A stretch of DNA of 43,505 bases from an uncultured Bacilli bacterium (GTDB lineage Bacteria; Bacillota_I; Bacilli_A; RF39; UBA660). The translations under genes and the position numbers were made by a program. A model generated the notes under the pieces. That model worked only from the letters and a program-made list of their open reading frames with translations, had not been told where the DNA came from and made no database searches. The first letter of the stretch is position 1; every line of letters begins with the position of its first letter. Where the stretch lies: positions 1-43,505 of the forward strand of contig CALVPR010000010.1 in the NCBI GenBank assembly GCA_944351765.1, given 5' to 3'. Below are positions 34,418-43,505 of the stretch, piece by piece.

Positions 34418-35047
34418 ATGGACAAGAAATTAACAAAGATTAAAAATATTATTTTACCTAGCAAAAAAACTAACTACTTTATAATAACAATTTTGATACT
34501 TGGATTAATATCTGGGTCAGTATTTTTAATGGTATTAAATGAAACTGATAAAACAAGTGTACTTAATCAAATACAAACATTTTTTACAAATATTGATACA
34601 TCTAATATTAACAGTGGACTAGCATTTAAAAATAGTATTATTACTAATATAATATATATTACTTTAATATGGATACTTGGAATGAGCATTGTTGGAATAT
34701 TTATTAATATTTTCTTAGTTTACTTAAAAGGATTCTTATTAGGATTCTCAATTGCTTCTATATTTAGTTGTTATGGCTTTAAAGGTGTAATTGGAGTATT
34801 TATATACATATTCCCACACCAATTATTAAATATCTTTTGTATAATCATATTAGGTATTTATAGTATAATGTTTACAGTAAAATTATTCGAGTATATTATG
34901 GGCAAAAAGAATAATAATATGCGGAACATGCTAAAAAAATATACAATAATTTACATCTTTACTATTATTATTTCATTGTTATCTTCTTTATCAGAATCAT
35001 ATTTATTACCAGCCCTTATGAAATTAGTAATAAAATTATTTATATAA
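34418..35047 (+). CDS. spoIIM: Stage II sporulation protein M
   Basis: Part of the DMP complex (with SpoIID and SpoIIP) that thins septal peptidoglycan and drives engulfment. 209 residues with about five membrane helices; the KGFLLGFSIASI and FIYIFPHQLLNIF segments are typical of SpoIIM. ATG 34418 follows GTGGTGATAACA. No spoIID or spoIIP is in the window. Confidence 0.92.
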   Translation: MDKKLTKIKNIILPSKKTNYFIITILILGLISGSVFLMVLNETDKTSVLNQIQTFFTNIDTSNINSGLAFKNSIITNIIYITLIWILGMSIVGIFINIFLVYLKGFLLGFSIASIFSCYGFKGVIGVFIYIFPHQLLNIFCIIILGIYSIMFTVKLFEYIMGKKNNNMRNMLKKYTIIYIFTIIISLLSSLSESYLLPALMKLVIKLFI

Positions 35048-35048
35048 T

Positions 35049-35068
35049 AACACGTAATGTGTTTTTTT
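35049..35068 (+). terminator. Terminator of spoIIM
   Basis: AACAC-GTAAT-GTGTT followed by T residues. Confidence 0.65.
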
Positions 35069-35112
35069 CTTTGTAAAAATATGATAAAATTATATAGAAC
35101 GAAGGTGTATAT

Positions 35113-36189
35113 ATGAAGAAAGTAGTAATCGGAATATCAGGAGGAGTAGATAGTTCTGTTGCAGCCCTTTTATTAAAAGAACAAGGCTATGATGTAATTG
35201 GATTATTTATGAGAAATTGGGATAGTTCTATTAATAATGATTATTTAGGTAATCCAGATTTAAATAACGATATATGTCCCCAAGAAAAGGATTATAATGA
35301 TGCTTTAGAAGTATGTAAAAAACTAGACATACCTTTACATAGAATTGATTTTGTAAAAGAATATTGGGATTATGTTTTTACTTATTTTCTAGATGAATTA
35401 AAAAAAGGAAGAACTCCTAATCCTGATGTTATGTGTAATAAATATATTAAATTTGATTTATTTGTAAAAGAAGCTAAAAAACTAGGAGCAGATTATATTG
35501 CTACAGGGCATTATGCTAAAGTAATAGATGGACAACTTTACAAAGCAAGTGACAAGAATAAAGATCAAAGTTATTTTCTTGCCTACGTAAATAAAGATGT
35601 ATTTAAAGATGTTATTTTCCCTTTACAGGATTTAACAAAATCAGAAATTAGAAAAATAGCAAGTGATAAAGGGCTTGTAACTGCTAAGAAAAAAGATTCT
35701 ACCGGAATATGTTTTATTGGAGAAAGAAACTTTACAAAATTTTTAGAAAATTACTTACCTAACATACCTGGAAAAATTGTTAATATTGAAACAAACGATG
35801 TAGTAGGGGAGCATATAGGGTTAATGTATTATACTTTAGGGCAGAGAAGGGGACTTAATCTAGGAGGATTTAAAGATAAGTCTTATGTTGCTAAAAAAGA
35901 TTTAGAGAATAATATTTTATATATTGCTACTGGAGACGAAAACAAATATTTATATTCTAAAGAAGCAATAATTGAAGATTTTAACTTCTTAACAGATAAA
36001 AGAATTACTGATTGTACTTGTAAATTTAGATATCGTCAACCTGATATAAAGTGTCATGTTGAGTATTTAAAAAATAATAAAATTAAAGTTACTTATGATA
36101 ATGCTAAAGCTGTAACTCCAGGGCAATTTTGTGTACTATACGATGGTGATTTATGTCTTGGTGGTGGTATTATTGAAAAAGTATTTTAG
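35113..36189 (+). CDS. mnmA: tRNA-specific 2-thiouridylase MnmA
   Basis: Thiolates U34 of Lys, Glu and Gln tRNAs using ATP and a sulfur carrier. PP-loop GISGGVDSS (8-16), catalytic Cys in NPDVMCNKYIKF, second Cys in STGICFIGER, and C-terminal barrel with TPGQFCVLYDG. 358 residues is normal. ATG follows GAAGGTGTATAT. Confidence 0.97.
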   Translation: MKKVVIGISGGVDSSVAALLLKEQGYDVIGLFMRNWDSSINNDYLGNPDLNNDICPQEKDYNDALEVCKKLDIPLHRIDFVKEYWDYVFTYFLDELKKGRTPNPDVMCNKYIKFDLFVKEAKKLGADYIATGHYAKVIDGQLYKASDKNKDQSYFLAYVNKDVFKDVIFPLQDLTKSEIRKIASDKGLVTAKKKDSTGICFIGERNFTKFLENYLPNIPGKIVNIETNDVVGEHIGLMYYTLGQRRGLNLGGFKDKSYVAKKDLENNILYIATGDENKYLYSKEAIIEDFNFLTDKRITDCTCKFRYRQPDIKCHVEYLKNNKIKVTYDNAKAVTPGQFCVLYDGDLCLGGGIIEKVF

Positions 36190-36194
36190 GTTAC

Positions 36195-36222
36195 TTGACA
36201 TAATTTAAATAAATGATAAAAT
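36195..36222 (+). promoter_or_regulatory. Promoter of the XRE regulator
   Basis: TTGACA (36195-36200), 16 bases ending TGA, TAAAAT (36217-36222): a consensus -35 with an extended -10. Confidence 0.75.
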
Positions 36223-36243
36223 ATTAATAGGAGGAATACAATA

Positions 36244-37023
36244 ATGAATGTAGTGGAGAAAATAAATGCAATATTAAAGAAAGCCAATATTTCAAAAGTC
36301 AATTTAGCTAAGTATTTAGGGGTATCTAGACAAATGGTATATAACTATTTGGATGGTGAAGATTTATCTAACGTACCTAATGAAAAGTGTCAATTATTGT
36401 ATAAATTATTAAATGTAAAATCTGAACAAGAGATTATTGATATAGAACTTACAACTGAATATATAGAAGAAGTTGGAAACAAGATATTTACTTCAAAGAA
36501 AGTTACAACTCAAAAAGATGAAATAATTGAATTAAACGGGTTAAAAAAAGAAGAACAAGAGGTTATTAGTGATATTGTATTCATATTAAAAGAAATGTTA
36601 AATGAAGATAAATCAAAAACTTCATTAACTACAATGACTTATTTTTATCATTTTTTACAAGCAATGAGTAATACTAAAGAATTAAAATATATTTTAGGTT
36701 ATGTTTCTAAAGCTGCAGGATATATCAAGCCACTTGATTTTGCCTACGATGAGGAACATCAATATGTTTTTGAAAGTATATTATATTCTGCAATGACATT
36801 ATATTCTAATGGAGGTGCATCAAGAACAAAACTTGCTGAATCACATAAACGTTGGGAAATGGAACTTGCTAGAAAAAATGAAGAAAAATTAAGCCGTACT
36901 CAAGAATTAAATACTGCCAAAGTTATGGCTTTAAAAGAACTTGGATATACCGAAATAAATGAAAAAAATGCAAGTGAAGTATTTGATAAAATTGCTGAAA
37001 TTCAGTCTAGGAATTTATATTAA
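36244..37023 (+). CDS. XRE-family helix-turn-helix regulator with a long helical C-terminal domain
   Basis: Residues 5-60 make a helix-turn-helix (ISKVNLAKYLGVSRQMVYNYLDG). The remaining 200 residues are helical with no enzyme motif I recognise and a conspicuously charged region near 200-235. Targets are unknown. ATG follows GGAGGAATACAATA. It has its own promoter and terminator. Confidence 0.82.
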   Translation: MNVVEKINAILKKANISKVNLAKYLGVSRQMVYNYLDGEDLSNVPNEKCQLLYKLLNVKSEQEIIDIELTTEYIEEVGNKIFTSKKVTTQKDEIIELNGLKKEEQEVISDIVFILKEMLNEDKSKTSLTTMTYFYHFLQAMSNTKELKYILGYVSKAAGYIKPLDFAYDEEHQYVFESILYSAMTLYSNGGASRTKLAESHKRWEMELARKNEEKLSRTQELNTAKVMALKELGYTEINEKNASEVFDKIAEIQSRNLY

Positions 37024-37036
37024 TCCTAGATTTTTT
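37006..37036 (+). terminator. Terminator of the XRE regulator
   Basis: TCTAGGA (37006-37012) and TCCTAGA (37024-37030) followed by TTTTTT; the stop codon lies in the loop. Confidence 0.85.
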
Positions 37037-37450
37037 ATTTATAACTCCCCTATTATTTTTCTTAATTTGAATAGGGGAGTAGGTATTTCTAAAATTTATT
37101 GGCTCTGTATTAATTCGGGAAATAAATTTATGGACAATTATATTACTCAAATATATTACTCAAATTAAAATATAAGCACAATAAAAGGTAATAAAGAATT
37201 AGTTTGCATCTAAAATTAAAATAATAATATAATAATTTAAAAATATTTTAATATAAATATTTATCTTAATCAATTTATAATATTGTAATAATATATATAA
37301 AGAAGATAGTATTATTCATATAAGTATATTTGTTATAAATTATATTAAATATGATTAATTATTTATCTTTTTTCTTCCAAATTATTTAAGTACGATAATG
37401 TATGTTATGTTAAGTTCTATAAAATAGAAGAAATGAATAGAGAGAATATA
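37037..37450. other. Gene-free gap with a GC-rich inverted repeat
   Basis: ACTCCCCTATT (37044-37054) and AATAGGGGAGT (37070-37080) are perfect 11-base inverted copies around 15 bases, without a T run. An 11-base direct repeat ATATTACTCAA occurs at 37140-37150 and 37153-37163. The rest is extremely AT-rich and I see no gene in it. Confidence 0.6.
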
Positions 37451-38809
37451 CTAAAGTAATTTATTTAATAAATTAGTAAATTCTTTTTCTATTTCATTTA
37501 ATCTTTCATTAGTTTTAGCCTCATAACGCATAGTTATATTAGGACCTGTATTAGATGCTCTAACAACAGCAGATCCATCATCAAATAATGCTTTAACACC
37601 ATCTATTGTAAGTATTTTATAATTTTTACTAAGACAATATTCTTTAACTTTATTAATAATATCAAATTTTATTTCATCATTTACTTTCATTTTTAATTCT
37701 TTTGTACTGTAATAAGTATTTATGCCTAGAAGCAATTCTGATACAGTTTTATTAGTTTTAGATAATATTTCAATTAATCTTAACCCAGCATATATTCCAT
37801 CATCATATCCAGGAAATTTATCTCTGAAGAATACATGTCCAGAATACTCTCCAGAAAATGGAAAATTACCTTCTACTGACATAGCTTTAGTATATGAGTT
37901 ACCTGAACGATAACATACTGGCTCAACTCCTAATTTAATTAATTCGTCTTCTAATGCTTTTGAACATTTAATATCAAATAAACATTTCTTATTTTTAACC
38001 TTATTATAAATATCTCGCCATATAATTATCATGTATTTATCAATTTCAACCATATTCCCCTTCTCGTCTACTACCCCTACTCTATCGCCGTCTCCATCAA
38101 AAGCAATACCAACATCAGCATGTGTTTCTAATACTTTTTTCTTTAAATATGCCAAATTTTCTTCTACACAAGGATCAGGATGATGATTAGGGAATTCTGG
38201 ATTAGAATCAGCAAATATAGGAATAAATTCAATATTAGGATTATTAAATACCTCTTTAGCCACTATACTAGTAGTTCCATTACCACAATCATACACCACT
38301 TTTAATTTACGATTACCAAGTTCAATATTTTCCCATAATAACTTTATATATTCGCTCTTTATATCTTTATTAATTATAGTACCATTACCACTTGTAAAAT
38401 TTTTATTAATAATAGTGTCATATAAATTATATACATCTTTACCATAAGCATTATGAATCCCATTATAACTGAATTTAAAACCATTATATTCTTTGGGATT
38501 ATGAGATGCTGTAATCATAACACCACATTTAATATTAAGTAAATCCCATCCATAATAATACATTGGAGTAGTAACTAATCCTAGTCTTACAACATTAACT
38601 CCTGATTCTGTAATACCTTTTACTAAATTTTCTTCAATAATTGGGGAAGATATTCTATTATCATAACCCACTAAAGTTTCTGTTTTACCCATTCTTTTTA
38701 AATTACTACCAAAAGCTCTACCAATTAAGTAAGATACTTCTTCATCAATATCTTCATTATATATACCTCTTATATCATATTCTCTAAACATTAATTTATT
38801 AACTTTCAT
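37451..38809 (-). CDS. manB: Phosphomannomutase/phosphoglucomutase
   Basis: Alpha-D-phosphohexomutase that interconverts hexose 1- and 6-phosphates for cell-surface sugars. Seen: FREYDIRGIY at the N-terminus, active-site phosphoserine in GVMITASHNP, metal loop DGDGDRVG, sugar-binding GEYSGH, and C-terminal phosphate loop RASNTGP. 452 residues. ATG 38809 on the minus strand follows GGAGGATAAA; the ATG at 38821 overlaps it. Sugar preference cannot be settled from motifs. Confidence 0.94.
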   Translation of the reverse strand: MKVNKLMFREYDIRGIYNEDIDEEVSYLIGRAFGSNLKRMGKTETLVGYDNRISSPIIEENLVKGITESGVNVVRLGLVTTPMYYYGWDLLNIKCGVMITASHNPKEYNGFKFSYNGIHNAYGKDVYNLYDTIINKNFTSGNGTIINKDIKSEYIKLLWENIELGNRKLKVVYDCGNGTTSIVAKEVFNNPNIEFIPIFADSNPEFPNHHPDPCVEENLAYLKKKVLETHADVGIAFDGDGDRVGVVDEKGNMVEIDKYMIIIWRDIYNKVKNKKCLFDIKCSKALEDELIKLGVEPVCYRSGNSYTKAMSVEGNFPFSGEYSGHVFFRDKFPGYDDGIYAGLRLIEILSKTNKTVSELLLGINTYYSTKELKMKVNDEIKFDIINKVKEYCLSKNYKILTIDGVKALFDDGSAVVRASNTGPNITMRYEAKTNERLNEIEKEFTNLLNKLL

Positions 38810-38855
38810 TTTATCCTCCATTCTATAAATTAATTATACCATATTTTCTAATATT

Positions 38856-39779
38856 TTAGTTATTATCTTTCTTTTTATATTCCGGATGATATAAATCATA
38901 ATTTTCCCTTAATACTTCTCTACTTATATTTGTATATATTTGAGTAGTAGATAAATTTGAATGTCCTAACATAATTTGTATACTTCGTAAATCTGCTCCA
39001 TTATTAAGTAAATGTGTAGCAAAAGAATGCCTTAACATATGGGGTGTAATAGTTTTATTAATATCTTTTTCTTTTACTATATTATTTAAAATAAACTCAA
39101 ATCCCTGTCTAGTCATTTTTTTACCATGATTATTCAAGAATATATTATCTGTTAAATATTTCTTTTTTAACAAAGGCCGATACTCATTTAAATATAGGCT
39201 TAAATAATAGGCACAAACTTCACCATATGGAACAATTCTTTCTTTGCTACCCTTGCCTATACACCGTACATAATTGTTTTCTAAATCTACATCTTTTAAT
39301 TCTAAAGAACATAATTCGCTTACTCTAAGTCCTGTTGCATACATTAATTCAAGCATTGCTTTATTTCGATAATCAAATGGTGTTTCTAACTTAATATCTA
39401 ATAATAGTTCTACTTCTTCAATTGTTAATGTATTAGGTAATTTTCTATAAAATTTAGGATGCTCTATATTAACTGCAATATCTTTTATATTATGAAATCT
39501 TCCTAAATATTTATGAAATGATTTTATAGATACAATCTTTCTTTCAACAGAAGTTACACTTAATTTATCTTTATCCAATTTTGCTAAATATTTATATATA
39601 TCATCTTTAATAATAGAATTATAATCTTTATTTACATATTCTAAATATTTAATTATATCTAATATATATGAATCAATAGAATTATCAGCCATATGTCTTT
39701 CTGTAAATAAATATATTTGATATTTAGTAAGTATTTCTTTATTTTTATCAATAAGTTTACTTTTATCTATATCTATCAT
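38856..39779 (-). CDS. xerD: Tyrosine recombinase XerD
   Basis: Chromosome dimer resolution recombinase acting at dif with a partner. N-terminal SAM-like core-binding domain (about 10-95), catalytic domain with Arg in ATGLRVSELCSL, HMLRHSFATHLL, GHSNLSTTQIYT and a final Tyr nucleophile. 307 residues. ATG follows TTAGGGTGGAATT. No integrase-type neighbours, and it is far from both elements, so this is the housekeeping enzyme. Confidence 0.93.
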   Translation of the reverse strand: MIDIDKSKLIDKNKEILTKYQIYLFTERHMADNSIDSYILDIIKYLEYVNKDYNSIIKDDIYKYLAKLDKDKLSVTSVERKIVSIKSFHKYLGRFHNIKDIAVNIEHPKFYRKLPNTLTIEEVELLLDIKLETPFDYRNKAMLELMYATGLRVSELCSLELKDVDLENNYVRCIGKGSKERIVPYGEVCAYYLSLYLNEYRPLLKKKYLTDNIFLNNHGKKMTRQGFEFILNNIVKEKDINKTITPHMLRHSFATHLLNNGADLRSIQIMLGHSNLSTTQIYTNISREVLRENYDLYHPEYKKKDNN

Positions 39780-39866
39780 AATTCCACCCTAATTAAATTA
39801 TATCATAATCTAATTTTGTTTACAATTAACTATTATTTTGATAAAATACTAAATGGATGTGATAGA

Positions 39867-41078
39867 ATGAATGAACTTTTAGCAGATAAATTAAGACCTA
39901 CTAAAATAATTGATATTGTCGGTCAAACACATTTAATCGGAGAAAATAAAATCCTAACTAATTGGGTTAATAATAATAAATTATTTTCTATTATTTTATA
40001 TGGAAAACCTGGTATTGGAAAGACTTCTATTGCAGTTACTTTAGTAAATGAATTAAATGTTAAATATCGTATGTTAAATGCTGTTATTAATAATAAAAAA
40101 GACTTTGATACAGTAATTGAAGAAGCTAAAATGTATGGTGGATTAGTTTTAATTATGGATGAAATACATAGATTAAATAAGGATAAACAAGATCTTCTTC
40201 TTCCTTATTTAGAAAATGGTCTTATTGTTTTAATTGGAATGACTACTTCTAATCCTTATCATAGTATTAATCCGGCGATTAGAAGTAGATGCCAGTTATT
40301 AGAACTGCATGATTTAACTAGTGAAGATATTGTTTCTGCTTTAAAAAGTGATAAAATAAAATCTATATTAACTGATATTAATATAGATGAAGAGTGTTAT
40401 AAAATAATTGCTAATGCTAGTGGTTATGATTTAAGGCATGCATATAACTTATTAGAAGTAGCATATTTTACTACTAATGATAAACATATAACTAAAGATG
40501 TACTTAAAAATGTTATTCAAAAAAATAATGTATTTCATGATAAAGATGGTGATGGATATTATAATCTTCTTAGTGCTTTTCAAAAATCTATTCGTGGAAG
40601 TGATCCTAACGCTAGTATTTATTATTTAGGAAGACTAATTGTTGGTGGAGATATAGAAGCAATTTGTAGAAGACTATCTGTTATTGTATACGAAGATATT
40701 GGGCTTGCCAATCCAGATATGGGGCCCAAAGTAGATGCAGCAATTAATTCAGCACTTAGACTAGGATTACCAGAAGCTAGAATTCCTTTGGCAGAAATAG
40801 TAATAGAATTATCTCTTTCCCCTAAATCAAATAGTGCTGAAGCCGCAATAGATAGAGTACTAACTGACATAGAATCAGGAAATACTGGAGATGTTCCCAA
40901 TCACTTACATAATGGCAATCCTGAATATAAGTATCCACATAATTATCCAAATAGTTATGTAAAACAACAATATTTGCCTGATAAAATAAAAGATAAAATT
41001 TACTACATACCAAATCGTAATAAAAATGAACAAGTACTAAAAAACATTATAGATAATTTAAAAAAAACAAAGTATTAA
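39867..41078 (+). CDS. rarA: Replication-associated recombination ATPase RarA/MgsA
   Basis: AAA+ clamp-loader-like ATPase acting at stalled forks. LADKLRPTKIIDIVGQ at the N-terminus, Walker A GKPGIGKTS, Walker B LIMDEIHR, sensor 1 TTSNP, and the C-terminal tetramerisation part with RGSDPNASIYYLGRL and DIGLANP. The first codon is ATG 39867 (MNELLADKLRP); ribosome site is weak (GGATGTGATAGA). The frame upstream, which overlaps xerD, is not coding. Confidence 0.95.
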   Translation: MNELLADKLRPTKIIDIVGQTHLIGENKILTNWVNNNKLFSIILYGKPGIGKTSIAVTLVNELNVKYRMLNAVINNKKDFDTVIEEAKMYGGLVLIMDEIHRLNKDKQDLLLPYLENGLIVLIGMTTSNPYHSINPAIRSRCQLLELHDLTSEDIVSALKSDKIKSILTDINIDEECYKIIANASGYDLRHAYNLLEVAYFTTNDKHITKDVLKNVIQKNNVFHDKDGDGYYNLLSAFQKSIRGSDPNASIYYLGRLIVGGDIEAICRRLSVIVYEDIGLANPDMGPKVDAAINSALRLGLPEARIPLAEIVIELSLSPKSNSAEAAIDRVLTDIESGNTGDVPNHLHNGNPEYKYPHNYPNSYVKQQYLPDKIKDKIYYIPNRNKNEQVLKNIIDNLKKTKY

Positions 41079-41101
41079 AGTTCTTTATACTTTGTTTTTT
41101 T
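41061..41101. terminator. Bidirectional terminator after rarA
   Basis: AAAAAAACAAAGTAT and ATACTTTGTTTTTTT around an 11-base loop. Confidence 0.85.
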
Positions 41102-41824
41102 CATTAATACTTTTCTTTTTCTTATAATTTTATAAATTTCATTTACAATATCTTCTCTACTATCATAGTCAACCTTACCATCATTAAAACCTCTGAAAGT
41201 TTTTTTCTTTATTTCATCTATAGTTACATTTTCATCAAAAATATTAGCAACCTTTTTTTCATACTTATAAAGAGAATTAAGATATTCAATAGTTGTTCTT
41301 ATACTTTTACCATCTTTTATTGTAAATTCTTGATGATCTCTAATTGTATCAAAACAAGGTATTTTTAACAATTTTTCTTTTTCCTCTTTCAAATCAACAA
41401 ATTTTTGATTCAAAAACTCTAATACTTTTTTATTACTAAGTATATCTTTTTTATTATATGGAATGGAAAACATTACATTTTGAAATACAATAAGAGAAAT
41501 TAACATACTTAAAGTAAATATAAAAACATTAAAAAGTGGAATATAAATTGTTAAAGTATTAATAATATTTGTAATAAATGGGACAAATGAAACCAATATT
41601 ACAAATAGCACTAAACCAAAAGATCTTAACTTCTTTTTTTTGTTAGTTAGTTTCCTTTTTTCTATAGTATCTTTTACAATTTCTTCTTCTGCATTTATTT
41701 GTTCTAATAAATTATCAATTTCAGCAACTCTTATTAAATTAAGATTATTAATTTCTAACTTTTTTTCTTCTAAATCACTATATAAAACGACTGTACCATT
41801 TTTACATCCTATTTTTCTATACAT
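41075..41824 (-). CDS. Hypothetical membrane protein
   Basis: Not recognised. About 70 N-terminal residues that include a charged coiled-coil-like stretch, two to three hydrophobic helices (about 68-120), and a charged C-terminal cytoplasmic region of about 125 residues. ATG 41824 on the minus strand follows GGTGGTGGTAGTG and overlaps the end of tcdA, so it is translationally coupled to it. Confidence 0.78.
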   Translation of the reverse strand: MYRKIGCKNGTVVLYSDLEEKKLEINNLNLIRVAEIDNLLEQINAEEEIVKDTIEKRKLTNKKKKLRSFGLVLFVILVSFVPFITNIINTLTIYIPLFNVFIFTLSMLISLIVFQNVMFSIPYNKKDILSNKKVLEFLNQKFVDLKEEKEKLLKIPCFDTIRDHQEFTIKDGKSIRTTIEYLNSLYKYEKKVANIFDENVTIDEIKKKTFRGFNDGKVDYDSREDIVNEIYKIIRKRKVLMKKTKYKEL

Positions 41825-42506
41825 CACTACCACCACCACTAATAATTGATTTTATTATATAACTAGCACACATAATGCCTGCAATTGAAGGAACAAAACT
41901 AATAGATGACACACTTCCTTCTACTTTTTTAGGAATTTCAGTAGAGCTAACAACCATTATTTTTTCTGTAATTTTTTGATCTCTTATAAATTTTCTCATT
42001 AATCTTGCTAATGGATCATAATTTGTCTCTCTAATATCACATATTTTTAATTTAGATGGATCTAATTTATTACCGGTTCCCATACAAGTGATGAATTTAA
42101 TTTTTTTGGTTAAGCATTTTTTTATAATTTCTTTTTTTACACTAACTGTATCACATGCATCTATTAAATAATCAAATTCATTATCAAATATCAAATTTAT
42201 GTTATCAGAATTTATTTTTTCATCAATTATTGTAATATTTACATTTTTATTTATTTCTAAAATTCGATCCTTCATAACAATAGTCTTTTTCTTACCAATA
42301 GTCCTATCAGTAGCAATAATTTGTCTATTCTTATTACTTATATTAACTATATCATAATCAATAATAATAATATTTTCTATGCCCGCTCTTATTAAAGCTT
42401 CGACAGCATGTCCCCCTACTCCACCTAGTCCTATAACGCAAACTTTAGATTTTTGAATTTTTTCTAAATTATCTAAACCGATTAATTTTACTTCTCTATC
42501 AAACAT
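41817..42506 (-). CDS. tcdA: tRNA threonylcarbamoyladenosine dehydratase TcdA (ThiF/E1-like)
   Basis: ATP-dependent enzyme that cyclises t6A37 of tRNA. Rossmann loop GLGGVGGHAVEAL, adenylation residues in NRQI, ACDTVSVK, and family sequences MGTGNKLDPSKL and SSTEIPKK. 229 residues is normal for TcdA and too short for MoeB. It is 12 bases downstream of the metallophosphoesterase in the same operon. Confidence 0.93.
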   Translation of the reverse strand: MFDREVKLIGLDNLEKIQKSKVCVIGLGGVGGHAVEALIRAGIENIIIIDYDIVNISNKNRQIIATDRTIGKKKTIVMKDRILEINKNVNITIIDEKINSDNINLIFDNEFDYLIDACDTVSVKKEIIKKCLTKKIKFITCMGTGNKLDPSKLKICDIRETNYDPLARLMRKFIRDQKITEKIMVVSSTEIPKKVEGSVSSISFVPSIAGIMCASYIIKSIISGGGSDV

Positions 42507-42518
42507 TTTTATCCAAAT

Positions 42519-43373
42519 TTACTTTTTTCTAATTCTTATATATTGCTCTTGAACAGGAAAAAACGGATTGACTGTTTGGCAAATTCCATCAGAAAAAGTT
42601 ACTACTGGAGACAAAACACACCCAGTTAAACTCTTATTAATAAATTTTATTCCACGACAATTATTTAGAAAAAATTTCATATTTGGTCCCACAAAACCTA
42701 CAATTCCCCTATTAGTAGGAATTTTATTTAAGTAAACAGGAACACATCCATTATGTTGATGTCCTGATATAGCTAAATCAGCATTTTCATAAAAAGGGAT
42801 TTGACTTACTACATTTTGATCAAACAAATTATTTGGACTGTGTTGCAAAATAACATTATAAACATCATTAGGTAATTTAGTATCAAAATTTGTATTAACA
42901 TCATGAATATATTTTTCAACATTTTCTTTATCTTTTTCATAGAAATCACTTAAAAAGTTTATACCTGTAAAAGATATTCCTTCTTCTAATATAACCGTTT
43001 CATTATTTAATAAAACAAGTCCTTCAATTTCCGATAATGCTGATATAAACCTTTCGTTTACATTTAATTCCCAACCATTACCATTTCTGGTCATTGTATC
43101 ATGATTACCTAACACACAATAAACTTTAGTAATTCTTGCAAATAGTTTAATATATGCTAACAAAATTCTCCAATCATTTTCTGATATTCCAGAATCATTA
43201 ATTAAATCTCCTAAAATTAATATATAATTAGGCTTATACATTAAATATTTTCTCAATAAAAAGTCCAATCTTTTCGTATCATATTTATTTTTATAGTGAA
43301 TATCAGATATTAATGCTAAATCAATTGATTGCTTATCAATTTTATCACTGTATACATTATATATAGTCTTCAT
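42519..43373 (-). CDS. Calcineurin-like metallophosphoesterase (YkuE-like)
   Basis: Metal-dependent phosphoesterase: motifs DIHYKNK, GDLIND, GNHDT, LQHSP and SGHQHNG give a complete two-metal site. 284 residues. YkuE-type relatives act on lipid or wall substrates, but there is no transmembrane helix or clear export signal here. The substrate is not known. ATG 43373 follows GGGAGGTATTTTT; the ATG at 43388 precedes it. First gene of a three-gene unit. Confidence 0.9.
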   Translation of the reverse strand: MKTIYNVYSDKIDKQSIDLALISDIHYKNKYDTKRLDFLLRKYLMYKPNYILILGDLINDSGISENDWRILLAYIKLFARITKVYCVLGNHDTMTRNGNGWELNVNERFISALSEIEGLVLLNNETVILEEGISFTGINFLSDFYEKDKENVEKYIHDVNTNFDTKLPNDVYNVILQHSPNNLFDQNVVSQIPFYENADLAISGHQHNGCVPVYLNKIPTNRGIVGFVGPNMKFFLNNCRGIKFINKSLTGCVLSPVVTFSDGICQTVNPFFPVQEQYIRIRKK

Positions 43374-43401
43374 AAAAATACCTCCCAAAACATCTGGAAA
43401 T

Positions 43402-43457
43402 ATTTTACTTCATAAAAGCAATTTTGTCAAAGAACAAAAGTCAAAATAAATTTTGAC
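43402..43457 (-). promoter_or_regulatory. Promoter with upstream palindrome for the metallophosphoesterase operon
   Basis: On the minus strand: palindrome GTCAAAATTTATTTTGAC (43457-43440), nine bases, TTGACA (43430-43425), 17 bases, TAAAAT (43407-43402). The same order and nearly the same bases lie ahead of uppP at 11182-11236. Confidence 0.7.
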
Positions 43458-43458
43458 T

Positions 43459-43483
43459 AACTTACCTCACGGTAAGTTTTTTC
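43459..43483 (+). terminator. Terminator-like hairpin at the window's right end
   Basis: AACTTACC-TCAC-GGTAAGTT followed by TTTT on the plus strand. No plus-strand gene ends here, so it may instead serve as an operator or belong to something outside the window. Confidence 0.5.
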
Positions 43484-43505
43484 TACTTCACGGGAATTTA
43501 TATTC

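Noticed and set aside
37139-37166. Start of a CRISPR-like or tandem repeat array
   Set aside because: Only two 11-base copies two bases apart, in AT-rich DNA.
38856-39779. XerD as integrase of a third mobile element
   Set aside because: Sequence and neighbours fit the housekeeping dif recombinase; no flanking repeats or cargo.
39717-39866. N-terminal extension of RarA overlapping xerD
   Set aside because: Hydrophobic low-complexity translation antisense to xerD; the family start is MNELLADKLRP at 39867.

Overview
This window comes from an AT-rich, low-GC Gram-positive (Bacillota, Bacilli/Erysipelotrichia-like) endospore former using the standard genetic code (Trp is TGG; TGA is a stop at coupled gene junctions). 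Sporulation genes are present: a CotY/CotZ-type coat protein (8300-7881), SpoIVB (32530-33525), SpoIIM (34418-35047) and CotE, which is split. The order ruvB - TIGR04086 membrane protein - DUF421 (yrzE, yrbG) matches Bacillus subtilis. Genus and species cannot be read from the sequence.

The main result is two serine-recombinase elements that interrupt conserved genes. Element 2 is complete (16988-24118, 7131 bp) and splits cotE. The 5' part (from TTG 16860) and the 3' part (to 24530) rejoin exactly in frame across a CA core to give a 179-residue CotE (B. subtilis CotE is 181). Its ends carry inverted arms of 22 bp on each side of the core, as expected for a large serine recombinase attP. The layout recalls skin-type elements that are excised during sporulation. 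Element 1 is cut by the left edge of the window. It ends near 1540 inside a D-Ala-D-Ala carboxypeptidase gene, whose 3' part follows to 2332, and its recombinase gene reads across the junction into host DNA.

Element 2 carries an operon-like cargo: a short leader ORF with a terminator, a HAD 5'(3')-nucleotidase, a HIT-like protein whose frame is broken by a poly(A) tract, a radical SAM enzyme, a complete second asparaginyl-tRNA synthetase with altered active-site residues, and a peptidase E-like serine hydrolase. These are followed by a 39-residue ORF behind a sigma-E-like promoter and then the recombinase. I know of no named system with this composition. The enzymes point to chemistry on an aspartyl/asparaginyl-nucleotide-like compound, perhaps a Trojan-horse-type inhibitor or resistance to one. 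That is inference.

The rest is mostly chromosomal core. 2.3-7.8 kb: a Rel-like enzyme with an intact hydrolase but degenerate synthetase, desulfoferrodoxin, a two-component system and HtrA. 7.9-16.8 kb: coat protein, AGCS symporter, SDR reductase, UppP, a YhaQP-like ABC exporter, rhodanese lipoprotein and RuvB. 24.5-31.6 kb: GDPD, a HerA-like ATPase, a radical SAM-MazG fusion, NusB, XseAB and an unknown tail-anchored protein. 31.6-43.4 kb: ZIP transporter, SpoIVB, SpoIIM, MnmA, an XRE regulator, phosphohexomutase, XerD, RarA, TcdA and a metallophosphoesterase. uppP and the metallophosphoesterase share an unusual palindrome next to their promoters. No tRNA, rRNA, CRISPR array or insertion sequence was seen.
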